From: Gymnopus androsaceus JB14
Lineage: Eukaryota; Basidiomycota; Agaricomycetes; Agaricales; Omphalotaceae
NCBI GenBank assembly: GCA_009733575.1
Contig: ML769619.1
Coordinates: 1 to 64,000 of the forward strand
Direction: 5' to 3'
DNA length: 64,000 nt
Part shown: one piece after another, positions 11,515 to 22,440 of the stretch
How positions within the stretch are numbered: position 1 is the stretch's first letter
Layout: every line of letters starts with the position of its first letter
Translations under genes and position numbers: made by a program
Notes under the pieces: model-generated
Database searches by the model: none
The model's input: the letters and a program-made list of their open reading frames with translations, nothing else
What the model was told of the DNA's origin: nothing

Positions 11515-13118
11515 TTTGAAAAGCCGGTAAGGATTGCTGCTTTCGAAAATCCCATCAATTTATATTAAGTACACCATACAGTGCTGTTTGCCCCGCCTGT
11601 AACAGCCGTGGGGAATTCTTGCATCACAAGCAACAGGCTGATCATGAATGTTCATCGATGTCGTCTGAGCTAATTGCATACGCCAATCGGATGCACTGCT
11701 CGAAATGGAAGCATTTAGTCATATAATACCAGTTTGACTGAACATTTACCCATAGCTCGAGATTCTTGCCTGCGCGGAGCTCAAAAGGTAAGTCTTATGT
11801 CAGTTCCGGTCACTATCAATTCACAGAATAAGTACAGCCCACAGTCGCTGTGTTCAATTTCCCTTTCGAGGTCCAAGTTCCCCCTGTTCACATTCATGGT
11901 AACATGTTGGAGTTGGCAATCGTCGTTGAAAGCGAGACGTCAGAAGATAGCAGGCATAAGATCGGAAATGGAAGGTAAGTCTGCAAATCGATTGCTTCGA
12001 AATCGTTCTGATTCTGATTGAAAAGAGTACATGTATAGTGTAGCATCTAGCGTCATTGGCTCAATTACGCATCAATTAGCTTGCATCCAGAGAGCTGTGC
12101 TCGTTAGCTCCAGTGCTCCTCTAAACTGCAAGCATCATATATTTTTGAAATACATGACTGACCAGCTCGGGCGCAACGTCGCACCACATTCATTGCAGCA
12201 AAATTTAGTACTACTAATACAGTTGCGAAAGTGGTCTTTGGTCGAGAGCTTTTTTGGATTCATGACTGTTGAATCGATTGAAATTACGGCGTGTTGCTTG
12301 CGGCACAGCTGGCTGAAGTCTTGCTGAAGCCATGAGGCCTGACGCTTCATTCCACTGCCAAGCCGATCGAAACGGTAAGGCGTGTTACAGGCATTGCGGA
12401 GTGAAGCCATGAAGCTTCATTTCCACTTACCACTTGTGTCCGTCTGTCTTTCATGAGACTACAACGTGTTTGAGTTCGAATTGCTAGTTCTTGGCCCAGA
12501 ATTTCCTGACATTGATTAAGTATCCGACATTAACCTTATGAAAGAAAATAAACCGGCCATTGTATGTGTGACTTGGTTTGCGTCTTTGTCGTGAATGAAA
12601 GTAAATGGGGTCGGGGCTTGTAGCCTGCTGTGACATTTCGCGCTAGTTGTAAATTCCTTGAAATGGACAGTATCAGTAAGCCAGAAGGCGCTAGGTCTTG
12701 GCTAGGTCTTGTCGTTTTCAAAAATTATCTTAATATCCGTGCACCGGAAGGCGCTGTTATGCCAAATTACCAACAAATGAGATTTTGGACTGATTTCGAA
12801 ATCTTAATCATGATACGACCGTTCATTATATATAGTCAATATATAGTACTTCTGCACTCCCACTTGTTTCATGTTCCGCACCCCTGGTAAATTGTTTTAT
12901 TCTTCACGGTCAATATTGCTCATAATTGATTCGAAATAGCAAATTCATCATCTCAACTGCTTCATCCGCTGCCTCCTATCCGATCTGATCATGGCGAGTT
13001 GATGATTTAAAAATTAACTTGAAAAAGCTACTGAGTGATATGTGAATTACAGGGAGCCCAACAACTTCCTACCCCGAAATCCACGGATCTATGTTGAATT
13101 GTAAGGACTAACTACTCT
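11515..13118. promoter_or_regulatory. Intergenic region between divergent genes A and the membrane protein
   Basis: About 1.6 kb separates the two start codons. Open frames here are short and not convincing. A divergent promoter region is expected from gene orientation, but no defined TATA or operator site could be assigned. Short exon-like pieces with GTAAGT donors occur at 11788 and 11973, so an unrecognised small gene cannot be excluded. Confidence 0.35.
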
Positions 13119-13793
13119 ATGACTGATGATAATCTGATATCGCTTAAAGATAAACCACCTCCCCTTGTAGCATCACTGCAGAAAAGTTGCACCAAGACAA
13201 TAGAAGCCGGTCGGACATTGGTGAGATTCTAATTTCATGAGAAACTAATCTGATTATTTCTTTTCAGTCAATTGTTCTGTTGTCAATTTCTCTTTTTCTG
13301 CTACTATTAATGAAGAGCCCGATAATTTCATCACACACTGGTCTTGAGGTTGGCCCGTCGAGACTGAAAACCGTTATCTTTACCATGAACTACACTACAA
13401 TCATGCTCCACCTTAGCTCTGTTTATGCATCCTTCATTCTAATTGACCAAATGAGCAAAGTTCAACTGGATGCATTGCATCATCGTATATCACAGCACAA
13501 TAATGATGCTGCTGCTCCAAATGCAATTCGCATCCTACAGCTTTATGGGCTTGAAAAATCCTGGAAATGGATCTTTTACCACTGTCAGTCATTATATAGT
13601 CACTCAAATTCTGTGTGAACAATTATACTTATGCTATTTTCTAGGGATTCTTACCATGGGGTTTGGAATCATCTGCTCACTTTCCACAATGATGATGTTT
13701 GTTTGGATGTATGAATCCCTTCCCCTTAGAATTGCAGTGACATGTGTCACAGGAATACTGGTATTGTCACATGTCACAGTTCTTTTTACTTAG
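13119..13793 (+). CDS. Small four-helix membrane protein, unknown function
   Basis: Three exons join in frame: 13119-13220, 13268-13583 and 13645-13793, with introns of 47 bp (GTGAGA...TTTTCAG) and 61 bp (GTCAGT...TTCTAG). The product is about 188 residues. Residues 1-34 are polar (MTDDNLISLKDKPPP...). Hydrophobic segments follow: SIVLLSISLFLLLLM, then an aromatic/aliphatic stretch ending YASFILI, then after a polar loop ILTMGFGIICSLSTMMMF, and a C-terminal helix ending VLSHVTVLFT. This predicts four membrane spans with the loop between helices 2 and 3 (about 50 residues, DALHHRISQHNND...) on one face. No transporter or channel signature is recognised. It lies next to gene A in divergent orientation; the second membrane gene at 17962 has a similar plan. 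Confidence 0.65.
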
Positions 13794-14175
13794 GTGACCA
13801 TGCTTAAGGATGTACTTATGTTTTTTTAATTTAATTATTGTTAAGTGAGCAGTACATGACTGCCTCACAATTTGTTGAAGGTCATCCATGATGTTACATA
13901 GATTAAGTATAGGCTCTGGCCATGCTCAGCCGAAATCCTGATCCCAACCTGACTTGGTCCAAGGGCCAGGCTGGGTTGATTAAGTATTTTAAATTCTCCA
14001 ACTTGAAATACCCTACCCATAAGTACTGTGGCATACATCAAGCATAAATAGTACAGTAATAAGCTCCAGAAAACTGTTATTTATACATCTAATGAAGCTC
14101 AGTCCTCTAATTAGTAATTACCCAATATTTAGCAACTCATGAGCTTTACTTATTCCCTAAGGCTATGTAATGGGT

Positions 14176-14184
14176 ATGGATATA
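14176..14184 (+). repeat. 9-bp target site duplication ATGGATATA (left)
   Basis: ATGGATATA directly precedes the element at 14185 and recurs perfectly after its right end at 16386-16394. Confidence 0.85.
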
Positions 14185-16385
14185 GGATAATTCTACTGAA
14201 CAACCCTGTTGGAGGGGTTGTCCGCAACTGACAACCCTCAAGGCTCCGGATGTCACACCGGGGTCTCAGCGGGTCACATTAAGGACAATAAGCATCATCA
14301 GCATTTCCCATCATTTATAAAGTGTATGATCCGGTATAACTTTATGCGTTTATGCGCGATTATATGGCCTCTGGGCTGTATAAATAAAAATACGAGTGCA
14401 TAAACAGTATACCCACTCATACAATTTTATACACTGTTATACATCCATTTCCGCAGGCTATTGCCCATTTATACATTGAATTATACATGGTTATACACAC
14501 TCATACATTCATTTATACAAGCTGATTCCTTTAAATATGCTTTACACCAGTTCCATATTGAACAGAAATGGATGAAAAAAACTAAATTTATTGACAGACT
14601 ACTTCTACAACAAATAGCAAAACAGTATATTATGCAAAAATACACCGCCCTCACTGCTCTCCTCTTCGACGCTTCCCCCATCCACCTATAATGTCGAAAG
14701 CAAAACACATTGTCTGTAGATAGAGATGGGTAGTACAATGAACTTCCTTAATAAGGCAAATAAACCGGATATATACCTTGAGGCCAACAGGCAATAAACA
14801 GTCTTCGTCCAGATTCATTATTGCAACTTCCAGTTTCACAATATGGTCTTCGTCTCCACCATTGTATCTGTATGCCTGATGCCTGGCTCGAGGTACTGGT
14901 AGCTTCGTAAGCAACTGGAGCAAGCTTGTTAGCTCATCAAATCGGACTTCTAGTTGGTATGATAGTATGGTCCTCTGCATTGATTACAAGCCACATACCT
15001 CCGAGAGGGTAGCAAAAATGTAACATACTGCAAAGAAAATTTGCGAAAGGTGTTCAGGTACTAGGATGAAAAACACATCAGTGAGGCAAATCGGAACAGG
15101 AGAAGTGCGTGATCTCACATAGGATCATAGGAAAGCTTCTCAAGTTGGCATAAATGTAGCAGTCATGGTTGGCATTGACGATGATATTCAAATTAGCGGC
15201 TTTAGAGCTGATATTGGAGTGAGTTGGAGTTCGGAGGTAAGCATAGAGAAGATATCACATGTGTAGTCGTTTAGAGTGGGCCAGCTGAGACAGCAAAAAA
15301 TTAGTGAAGATAATCCAGCAAGAGAAGTTGAATACTGCGTTCAATATCCATCTTGGCAGAAGTCAGCCAGAAACCCACATACACTGCTGTATGATCACAT
15401 TGCTATTGAGTTGGGATACCACTGTTGTTGGTAGAGGTGCTGCAACAGGAGTTTTCGGAGCATCGGAATTGGAGGATGTTGAATTAGAGGAAGTTCCAAG
15501 GACGTTCAAGTTCAAGAACAAAAAAAAATTGTAGTGCCACCCACACGTGAGCCTGTACAAGTTCGGATGATGCGCACTTTTTCCCCAGTCCTGTGACTTC
15601 ATGAAATCTCAAACTCGACTCAGTTATCAATCTGCACAGCACCCAAGCGACTTCTCCAATCATTGAAAGCACTAGTTAAGCTATCTAGAGTATTGAAATT
15701 AGTTTGAAGAGTAAAGTGCTTTATTCACTGATACAAATGAAATTGATACTAGTCAGTGTATAAGCAAGTATAAATCTGGTATAAACAGTTTATACCAATT
15801 ATACGATGTGTATAAATGATCCAATATTTCTTGGTGTATGAGGGTGTATGATCTGGCATAATGTTTATACCATTATCCTGATTATACCATTTATAAATAT
15901 CTGGAAATGCTGATGCATATCGTGCTCTGGCACCTCAGAGTCAATGTATAAAAGATTGTAAGTACATTCAAGAATGACAAAGTAACACGATAGTATGATA
16001 CATGGGTGCTTAGCATGCACCCCATGTAATACTCATAATCATGTTTCCGAGTCTATCTAAGAAGAGTCGCGCATGGACAGAAATGGTTAGATGCAGCATG
16101 TCGCATCCAATTGCTAGGAACTTGACGCATCAACAACATGTCGAACCATCCAACCTGAGAAAGACCAGACTTGAATGATGCTGGAACTTGATGGAATGAG
16201 TTAAGCAGGCTGTAGTACTGGAAGAGCGTTGGAGCAATGGGAGGAGGCACGCGTGGCTTGAAGAATGTTGAAAACAAGGAATAATAGAACATTGCAAAGG
16301 TGACATGGAAGAAATGATACTGATGAACACCTGGAGGACAGCCGGCATGACTGAGATCAGACAGGGTTGTTCAGTAGAGTTATCC
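14185..16385. mobile_element. Non-autonomous Mutator-like element with 9-bp target duplication
   Basis: The left end GGATAATTCTACTGAACAACCC and the inverted right end GGATAACTCTACTGAACAACCC match over about 25 bp with one difference. Perfect 9-bp direct repeats flank it (14176-14184 and 16386-16394). Nine-base duplications are typical of Mutator-like elements. The left 110 bp recur at 16491 and 39625. The 2.2 kb inside carries no transposase; most of it is a separate nested element (14296-15915). A related left end (41598) lies upstream of the MULE coding block at 45974-51026, which could supply transposase in trans; that link is inference. Confidence 0.75.
14296..15915. mobile_element. CATCAGC-ended TIR element A, nested in the 9-bp TSD element
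   Basis: The ends are CATCAGCATTTCC and its exact complement, 13 bp, flanked by CAT (14293-14295 and 15916-15918). Sub-terminal zones of about 230 bp are filled with short inverted arrays: TTATAC-type motifs on the left and GTATAA-type on the right. The middle (14570-15700) has minus-strand open pieces such as 14980-14651 (VRFDELTSLLQLLTKLPVPR) that may be captured gene fragments. No transposase is seen. The layout (short TIR, 2-3 bp duplication, sub-terminal repeats) resembles CACTA-type elements, but the superfamily is not proven. Confidence 0.65.
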
Positions 16386-16490
16386 ATGGATATATATATT
16401 AGGCGACTGCAACACTTAGTAGCCACTGGCACGACACATAGGGTTTTTTACTGTGTTGTTCTTTCAATGCGAGTCACTGGTATACTTATT

Positions 16491-17300
16491 TGGATTATTC
16501 TTCCGAACAACCCTGTTGGAGGGGTTGTTCACAAGTAACAGCCTTCAAGACTCCGGACGTCACACTGGAGTCCCAGTGGGTCACACTAAGGTCACTTGCA
16601 ATACAAGTGTTTCCACTTTGGACTTTACTCTTATACAAGCACTTCCCCTTTCTTACTACAGCTGCAGCTGTATCATGCTGGGTTGCCTTCAAGTAAACGC
16701 ATACTGGATATCCATGGCCTATTTATGTAGTAGGTACTTGTAGGTAAAGGTTGTACTATTTGTGTTGTCACTGCAAGCACAATTGGATTTTGGATATGAA
16801 GGCAAGTTGCGCACCTGTGTATCAGTGGCAAAATAACACACTGCATCAGTGTGGGACTCAAATATGACACATCAGTCACATGCACCAGACACGTTGAACC
16901 CTAAAAATCCTTGCTTCAGGAATCCAACAGTGGAATGAGAATTGTGTTGAGCATACTGGAGCTTTGGACAAAGGATATTCATCAGCAAAACCTGGATAAT
17001 TGCCATAGCTGTTATAGCAAGCCATAGCAATCCATAGCAGCCATAGAACTATGAACTGCTATGAATTGCTATGAGTAGCTATGAGTTACTATGGACTTCA
17101 CAAATTATATTGCCTGTTGACAGATGTCATGCTCTATAGCAATCCATAGCAGCTCATATCTCTGGATAGATGGGGACCTTGCTATGGGTGCTATGAGTGC
17201 TATGATTGCTGGATAGCACTATCCAGTGCTATCCAGTTCACCCAGGTTTTGCTGATGTTGACATGGAAGAAATGATACCAAGTCCCAATGAACATTCTCT
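16491..17300. mobile_element. Truncated copy of the 9-bp TSD element family
   Basis: The left end GGATTATTCTTCCGAACAACCC and the following ~110 bp match the left end of 14185-16385. A GACATGGAAGAAATGATAC string shared with the right part of that element occurs at 16303 and again at 17258, on the far side of nested element C, so copy 2 extends to about 17300. No right TIR is found, so the copy seems truncated. Confidence 0.55.
16980..17256. mobile_element. CATCAGC-ended fold-back element C
   Basis: A 277-bp element with perfect 16-bp ends CATCAGCAAAACCTGG and complement, flanked by TT (16978-16979 and 17257-17258). The interior is an array of CCATAGC and its complement GCTATGG, about ten of each, so the arms can fold together. 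It interrupts the truncated 9-bp TSD-family copy: joining the flanks restores a sequence like that at 16295-16310. Confidence 0.8.
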
Positions 17301-17961
17301 AGGCCAATTGGCGGCCACTATAAATTGAACTGAATTGAACTGAATTTGCATTCGTCATGCCACCTGATGGCGGCTGAATTATGGACTGAATAAGTCGAGC
17401 ATGTAACGCATAACATTAGGTGAACTTAAATTGATAATGGTACGGTATAGTGCACTGATTCATCCTGGTCTAGAGGTGTAGGACCGCTTCAAAAGTCCGG
17501 AAATTTTCTAACCCGGACCAAATGTCCAGTCCGATGTCCTCTTGAAAAAAGGGCTCTGAACCAGACTGAACCGGACCTTTTATGCACTAACCTTGGCACC
17601 TGGAATTTATGTGATTTAATAAGTGATCGCCTCCAGCTTCAGAGGGATGATCAACTTGACCATCTAATTGCCATTTGAAATAGCATGCACTCAGGCTGCA
17701 CAGCAAAGTTACAACTGCTGTTGATTCCAGCCCCGCGGCCGGGGGCCCAGATGGCAGATTGCGTGGCATTTAGCCATGCATCGATTCATACTTATTAATG
17801 ATCGGACTATCAAACCTAGAGAACTTACTATAGCACCACAACCGCATTACACTTAGATCGAAGAGTGGACTATACAAGACACCACAAGGTAACAGTGTCG
17901 CTTAAATACATCTCTTCATATTACCTGTGTATTCCTTGGAATTCACTCCTGTGTTTTACAG
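17301..17961. other. Region without recognised genes
   Basis: No convincing coding frame. A TTGAACTGAATTGAACTGAA short repeat is at 17326-17345. The 3' part (17800-17961) leads into the second membrane-protein gene and presumably holds its promoter. Confidence 0.35.
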
Positions 17962-18830
17962 ATGAACTTTGACAAGGAACAAAGGGAGAAACAAGATTGT
18001 AAGTATTTCAAGAGAGGATGCATCAGTACTAAATGACACACTTTCAGATTTTATTGACTCGGTAAAAGATGCATGGATTAACACAATTCAAGCCGCTGCT
18101 GTCGTCGTGAGATATTGCTTTGCTGCCATCTCTCAACATATTCACAATAACCCTGGACTTATAGTCAGCCCTACTTGCAGGAACTGCTGCGCAGTTTCTC
18201 GGTACAGTCACTGGTGCTACGATGCTACCTGGACCAGGATTGAATGCATGCTTGATTTTTTCTTATGGTGCTATTGTACTCAACACTGGGGCAACAATTA
18301 CTTCCCTGGCTCTCCTGGACCTAATGTCGTCTCTGCCTTTACGAGACCGTAGTCGTTTTCCAAACGAATTGGATCAATGGGCCAAAGATAAATTTGAGCG
18401 ACAACCTATTTCAGCCATTATGGAGGTATATGAGATAAGGACAACCTACCGGGCGCTTGTGGCACACTGTGGGTCTCCAAGTCTATCAGAACATGTATTC
18501 CGAAGCTGATCATCTAGCTTCAAGGGCTTCTTTGCTTGTTCTCAGGCATTATCTTCTTCAATCTTCAAATTATTACATTCATTGGTCTGAATGTACCACC
18601 AGTCATTATTATACTACTAGCTTGCACAGTAGTTGGCTCCCTTTTGTCACTGCCTTACTTTTTTCATCACTCAAAACATAATACACATGAGACTATTGCT
18701 GAAGCACAGTGCGGAGAGGTATATTGTGTTGATTTTTACACGCCTGCATTGATCACTGATCGCTATAAAACAGGTCCTCTAAACAGTTTTTGTTGTAGAA
18801 CAAAGTTAGGCTCAGCTGATAGTAAGTAGC
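17962..18830 (+). CDS. Second small multi-pass membrane protein, unknown function
   Basis: The ATG at 17962 opens MNFDKEQREKQD, followed by short introns at about 18000-18048 and 18108-18169 (GTGAGA...ATAG). The next exon encodes AGTAAQFLGTVTGATM and a hydrophobic stretch ending ITSLALLDLM, then a polar loop with FPNELDQWAKDKFERQ. A last hydrophobic exon (from about 18546) has GIIFFNLQIITFIGLN and VPPVIIILLACTVVG, then a charged tail HHSKHNTHETIAEAQ. Four membrane spans are likely, as in 13119-13793, though sequence identity is low. The exon joint between 18425 and 18546 could not be settled; it may contain a frame problem. Function unknown. Confidence 0.5.
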
Positions 18831-19250
18831 ACAAATTTTTTAGATATATTGTTGGGGAAGGTCAAGGTCGGCAGGATACAACCGAATTGCAGAGGAGGGA
18901 AAAATTAGCATTTGTAGGCTATCTACTCAGTATATAGTATATGAGTGACGAATATCAGGGATAGCGGAAGTATATTTTAATTTGGTGCTGAGCAGCCGAA
19001 GCAACCGTTTCTCAAAAATTATACAAGATACACATATGGCAGATTCAGCTTGTGTGCTGACCAAAATGTTTTTCAAGACTCCTATACTAACTTTTAGGAA
19101 ATTTCTCAAAAGTACCTTTTACGGTCCTACCTTGTACTTATGTCAAGTTATATCAGCTTATTGCACACAGGAAATTACAATTCCCAGATAAATTCAAGTG
19201 ATTGCCGTGAAACTTGAACTCCCACTGGCAGCATATTCGATGTCCAAATA
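18831..19250. other. Intergenic stretch
   Basis: AT-rich, no convincing gene or repeat. It separates the second membrane gene from element D. Confidence 0.4.
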
Positions 19251-19409
19251 CATCACCAAAACCTGTATTTTCGCTGGAGCTTGACAGCTGTCAAAAAAAC
19301 TGTCAATTTTCTCCAGAGATCTCCAGAGGTCTCTGGAATAGGGTACCTTGCTCCAGAGATGTCCCAAATGAATGGGTTTTCTCCAGCGAAAATACAGGTT
19401 TTGCTGATG
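19251..19409. mobile_element. CATCAGC-ended fold-back element D
   Basis: A 159-bp palindromic element. Left CATCACCAAAACCTGTATTT and the inverted right end agree over 29 bp with one mismatch (C/G at base 6), flanked by TA (19249-19250 and 19410-19411). The interior repeats CTCCAGAG-type motifs in both orientations. It is the smallest member of the CATCAGC group. Confidence 0.8.
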
Positions 19410-19671
19410 TAAGGCAGTAATATGGCCCCTGGGAGCACTGGTTAGTGCATGCCGGCATATCTACGTCCTGTGTGCAGGAGCTCCGGAAGCGCTGTCAGGC
19501 ACTTTTATACACTGGCTGAATAAAACTCGTTTTGATGACACAGTGCTTGTCTAGGGAGCAGAGTTCACGGCTACACTAAACTCAAGGTTCGAGGTTCGTA
19601 CAAAAAAGCTGGTATGGAATATGATTATGAACATAGAGTAAAAAGTTCACCCTCATGCCAGCAGGCCTCTG

Positions 19672-21516
19672 TCATCGTCTAAACCATGTTGTGGCCTTCT
19701 GTACAATGGGCTGAAATACGGAATACCACTTAGCCTTTGGGAAAATAGACAGGAAATTAGAATCACTGAAACTTAAGGCTTGATTGGGAGATAGGCTTAC
19801 AGTCTTTCTTCTCATAGGTGATGAGTTCATCGAGGGCATACTAGATGTCTCTTCTTGAGGATCCTGTACTACTTCCTCATGATCCGCTACAGGTACCACA
19901 TTGTTCAACATCTCGGGAAGCAGTGAAACTTCATCCTGGACTGGCAATGCTATTGTAGCTGAGATATCTGCATTTCCTGGCAGGTTAGCATGCAGTGGAG
20001 CCAAGGCAGAATCTGCAGGGCTATCTAACTCCTGAGGAATTATTTCTGTCAATGAAGCTGTAAAGAATCAATAGTCAAGCTTTCGAAATACACTACTAAA
20101 CACACACCTCTAGCCCTCCGGAACATGATTTCGTTCTCTTCAGGCAGTAAGATAGCATCTGTTGTGGTTGCTAGAGCTCCTTCCACTGGCAATGGAAAAA
20201 TAATTGGGCTCGAAAACTCTTCTACACAAGATGCGTAGCTTGAACTCGAGGTTACGGGGACATAACTTGAACCTGAAGCTCGGCAGACTTTGTTGGCCTA
20301 ATTATGAGCAGTCAGTGGTGAATATCACATAGGAAATTAACATAATCCTCCCTCTTCCACAAGGTCAAAGGTTATATTTTCCGTAGATTTCCAGGCCTGG
20401 TCCATAATACTGTCCCGTATGTAGCGTATGTTTGGGGAAAAATGTAAAAACACCGAATGTGATGTAACAAGCTTCCCATCACTGCCTAGAGGTCAAGATG
20501 AAAAATGATTCATTAGGTAAGTGGACTTGATTTGTTCATACGTTTCATCATGTAATCACTTGTGTCTATTTTCCATATGTTCACATAGCGTGCACTCCAA
20601 CTCCTCTGCTTGTCTTTTAGGACAATATGACCATGATAACGATGACATAGGGCAAATATAGTCAATTTCGAGGGCTTCTTGATTTCCCAGATTGAATGAA
20701 GCGTTTCTGACAAGGAAACCCTGTGGTAGTCATTGAAATCCATTTCTTGATAAAAATCCACATCTGGCGTGAGAGAGAATTTTTCCTGATAAACCCACAA
20801 TAGCCGAAATGCACTCTCAGATGGAGAGCAAGTAAGCTCTGATGAACAAGAATTCATGAGATAAGTATGTAAAACATCCATCACCAACTTCCTTTTTACT
20901 TGCCTGCAATCGGAGAATTCTTTGCTTGCTGTACCAAGAATTCATTAGACGTGAGCGTGCATATGTTTATTTTAAAGGAAGGCAATTTGGACACGTCTTG
21001 TTTCCGCTGCTTGATGTGAGCCTTTTTGACCTTTTCGAAACGGTTCCATTTCTTCTTGTCTTCCTTGAATGCTTTTCGAAAATCCTTTATGAATGGCTTC
21101 ATTGTTGTGATACAGCCGTGAACATTAAACATTAAACTCAGACCACTAACCTCTTTTGGCTTTTTCAATTCCAACTCTAGCGCAATAACATATCCACAAA
21201 GTACTTCAAAAAATTCATCGCTGATTTCTGATTTGATCTCGATCTGTTTAAAGATTTTTTGCACCTGCTCAGAAATACTGTGTATATGTCATAAAACTTG
21301 CTCCGAGTTCCTGCTGATTGCAGTTTTTACTTACTTTTTCAATTTCTGCTCCACGTTCTCCGTTCGACATTCTTGATCATCCAGTTTGTGGCAGTATTGT
21401 GTCACTAACATCCATCTATTAGTACATGACACCGGAACTCTGCGTACACGTTTGCAGAGCCATGAACTAAGCTCCCGAAAAGATAATCGCATCTCATATA
21501 CACCTTCTTCGATCAT
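19672..21516 (-). CDS. Multi-exon protein of unknown function (host-like gene B)
   Basis: Minus-strand exons: 21516-21331 (MIEEGVYEMRLSFRELSSWL...), after a ~57-bp intron 21275-20900 (EFFEVLCGYVIALELELKKP; then a lysine-rich helix FRKAFKEDKKKWNRFEKVKK), 20887-20540 (FRLLWVYQEKFSLTPDVDFY; KPSKLTIFALCHRYHGHIVL), 20480-20345, 20300-20110 and 20052-19672 (low-complexity acidic tail ending QKATTWFRR). Most joints have good GT...AG sites. The joint near 20890 lacks a good donor and may mark a frameshift. The N-terminal half is helical and charged, the C-terminal third is Ser/Pro/Glu-rich and probably disordered. No known domain recognised. It is convergent with the membrane-protein gene at 17962. 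Confidence 0.5.
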
Positions 21517-22440
21517 AATGGACGGCGAGTCGAATGGGGTATAAAATGTGGAAGTAAAGACAAGATAATATCTCTCTGTAAGCTACTTATAGCATTGGTG
21601 TACATGCGCATAACTCATGGTCCCATCGTTCAAACAATGAGGCAAGGATGTATCGTATTCCAAGTATAGCCTGATCCAAGCCTGATCCCGAGTTTTTCTT
21701 GATCCAGGCTCCTAGGTCACAATGATTAGTTATGAACTGTGCAGCGCGGCTAGGTGGTAGCATAAGCATGACTCAACTAGTCAACAACTAAAGTAGCTAT
21801 GACACAATGATATTATCCATATGCCACTTCACATGAACTTCGTCTGAATATTAGATACCAACTAGAACAATACTTACGATGAATTATGGTATTGGACCTA
21901 AAAGATCAGCTCACAGAGTGAACTTACGTTCCAAAGCTTAAAGTTTTATTGATCATTTCCTGCCATTAATAACCCTCAGTGCCAGAGTCTTCTGCTATAT
22001 CAGCCTGATTAAATGAATTTGGTCTGTAAGCAATAAAAGAATGGGTTGAGATATTGAGAGAAAGGGGTGATAGCCACCTTGCGGAGGCAGCAGAAAATGA
22101 GCAAGAATACAGAACAAAGGAAGGAACCAGTACGCACCCATGGTGCAGGGAAGAGTGTGGAGCGCAGCGGGCAATACAACCCCGGAAACCATTACACCAT
22201 GGCAAAGCGAAGCCAGCCATCTTCAACCATCCGATATCGGGATTCCAACAACCCAAAGAGCCTAGATTCTCATCTAATGACAAGGACTTCCATCCATCCA
22301 TCATTTAACGATCCCATTCCCGACGGCGCCGCCACGGCACATCTATCCATTATCATGTTCGTGCCCTCTCCATCCCATTCCGTCGTGCATGTAGCATGTG
22401 CATCCTTGTGGACTACGCATCTCACGCGAGCGTCTACAAC
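21517..22440. other. Region without a recognised gene
   Basis: Overlapping open frames on both strands (longest 151 codons at 22067-22522) have no recognisable domains or splice pattern and probably do not code. Confidence 0.35.

Noticed and set aside
13221..13267. Reading the membrane gene as intronless from a later start
   Set aside because: The spliced model gives a better frame with GT...AG borders and a normal fungal intron length.
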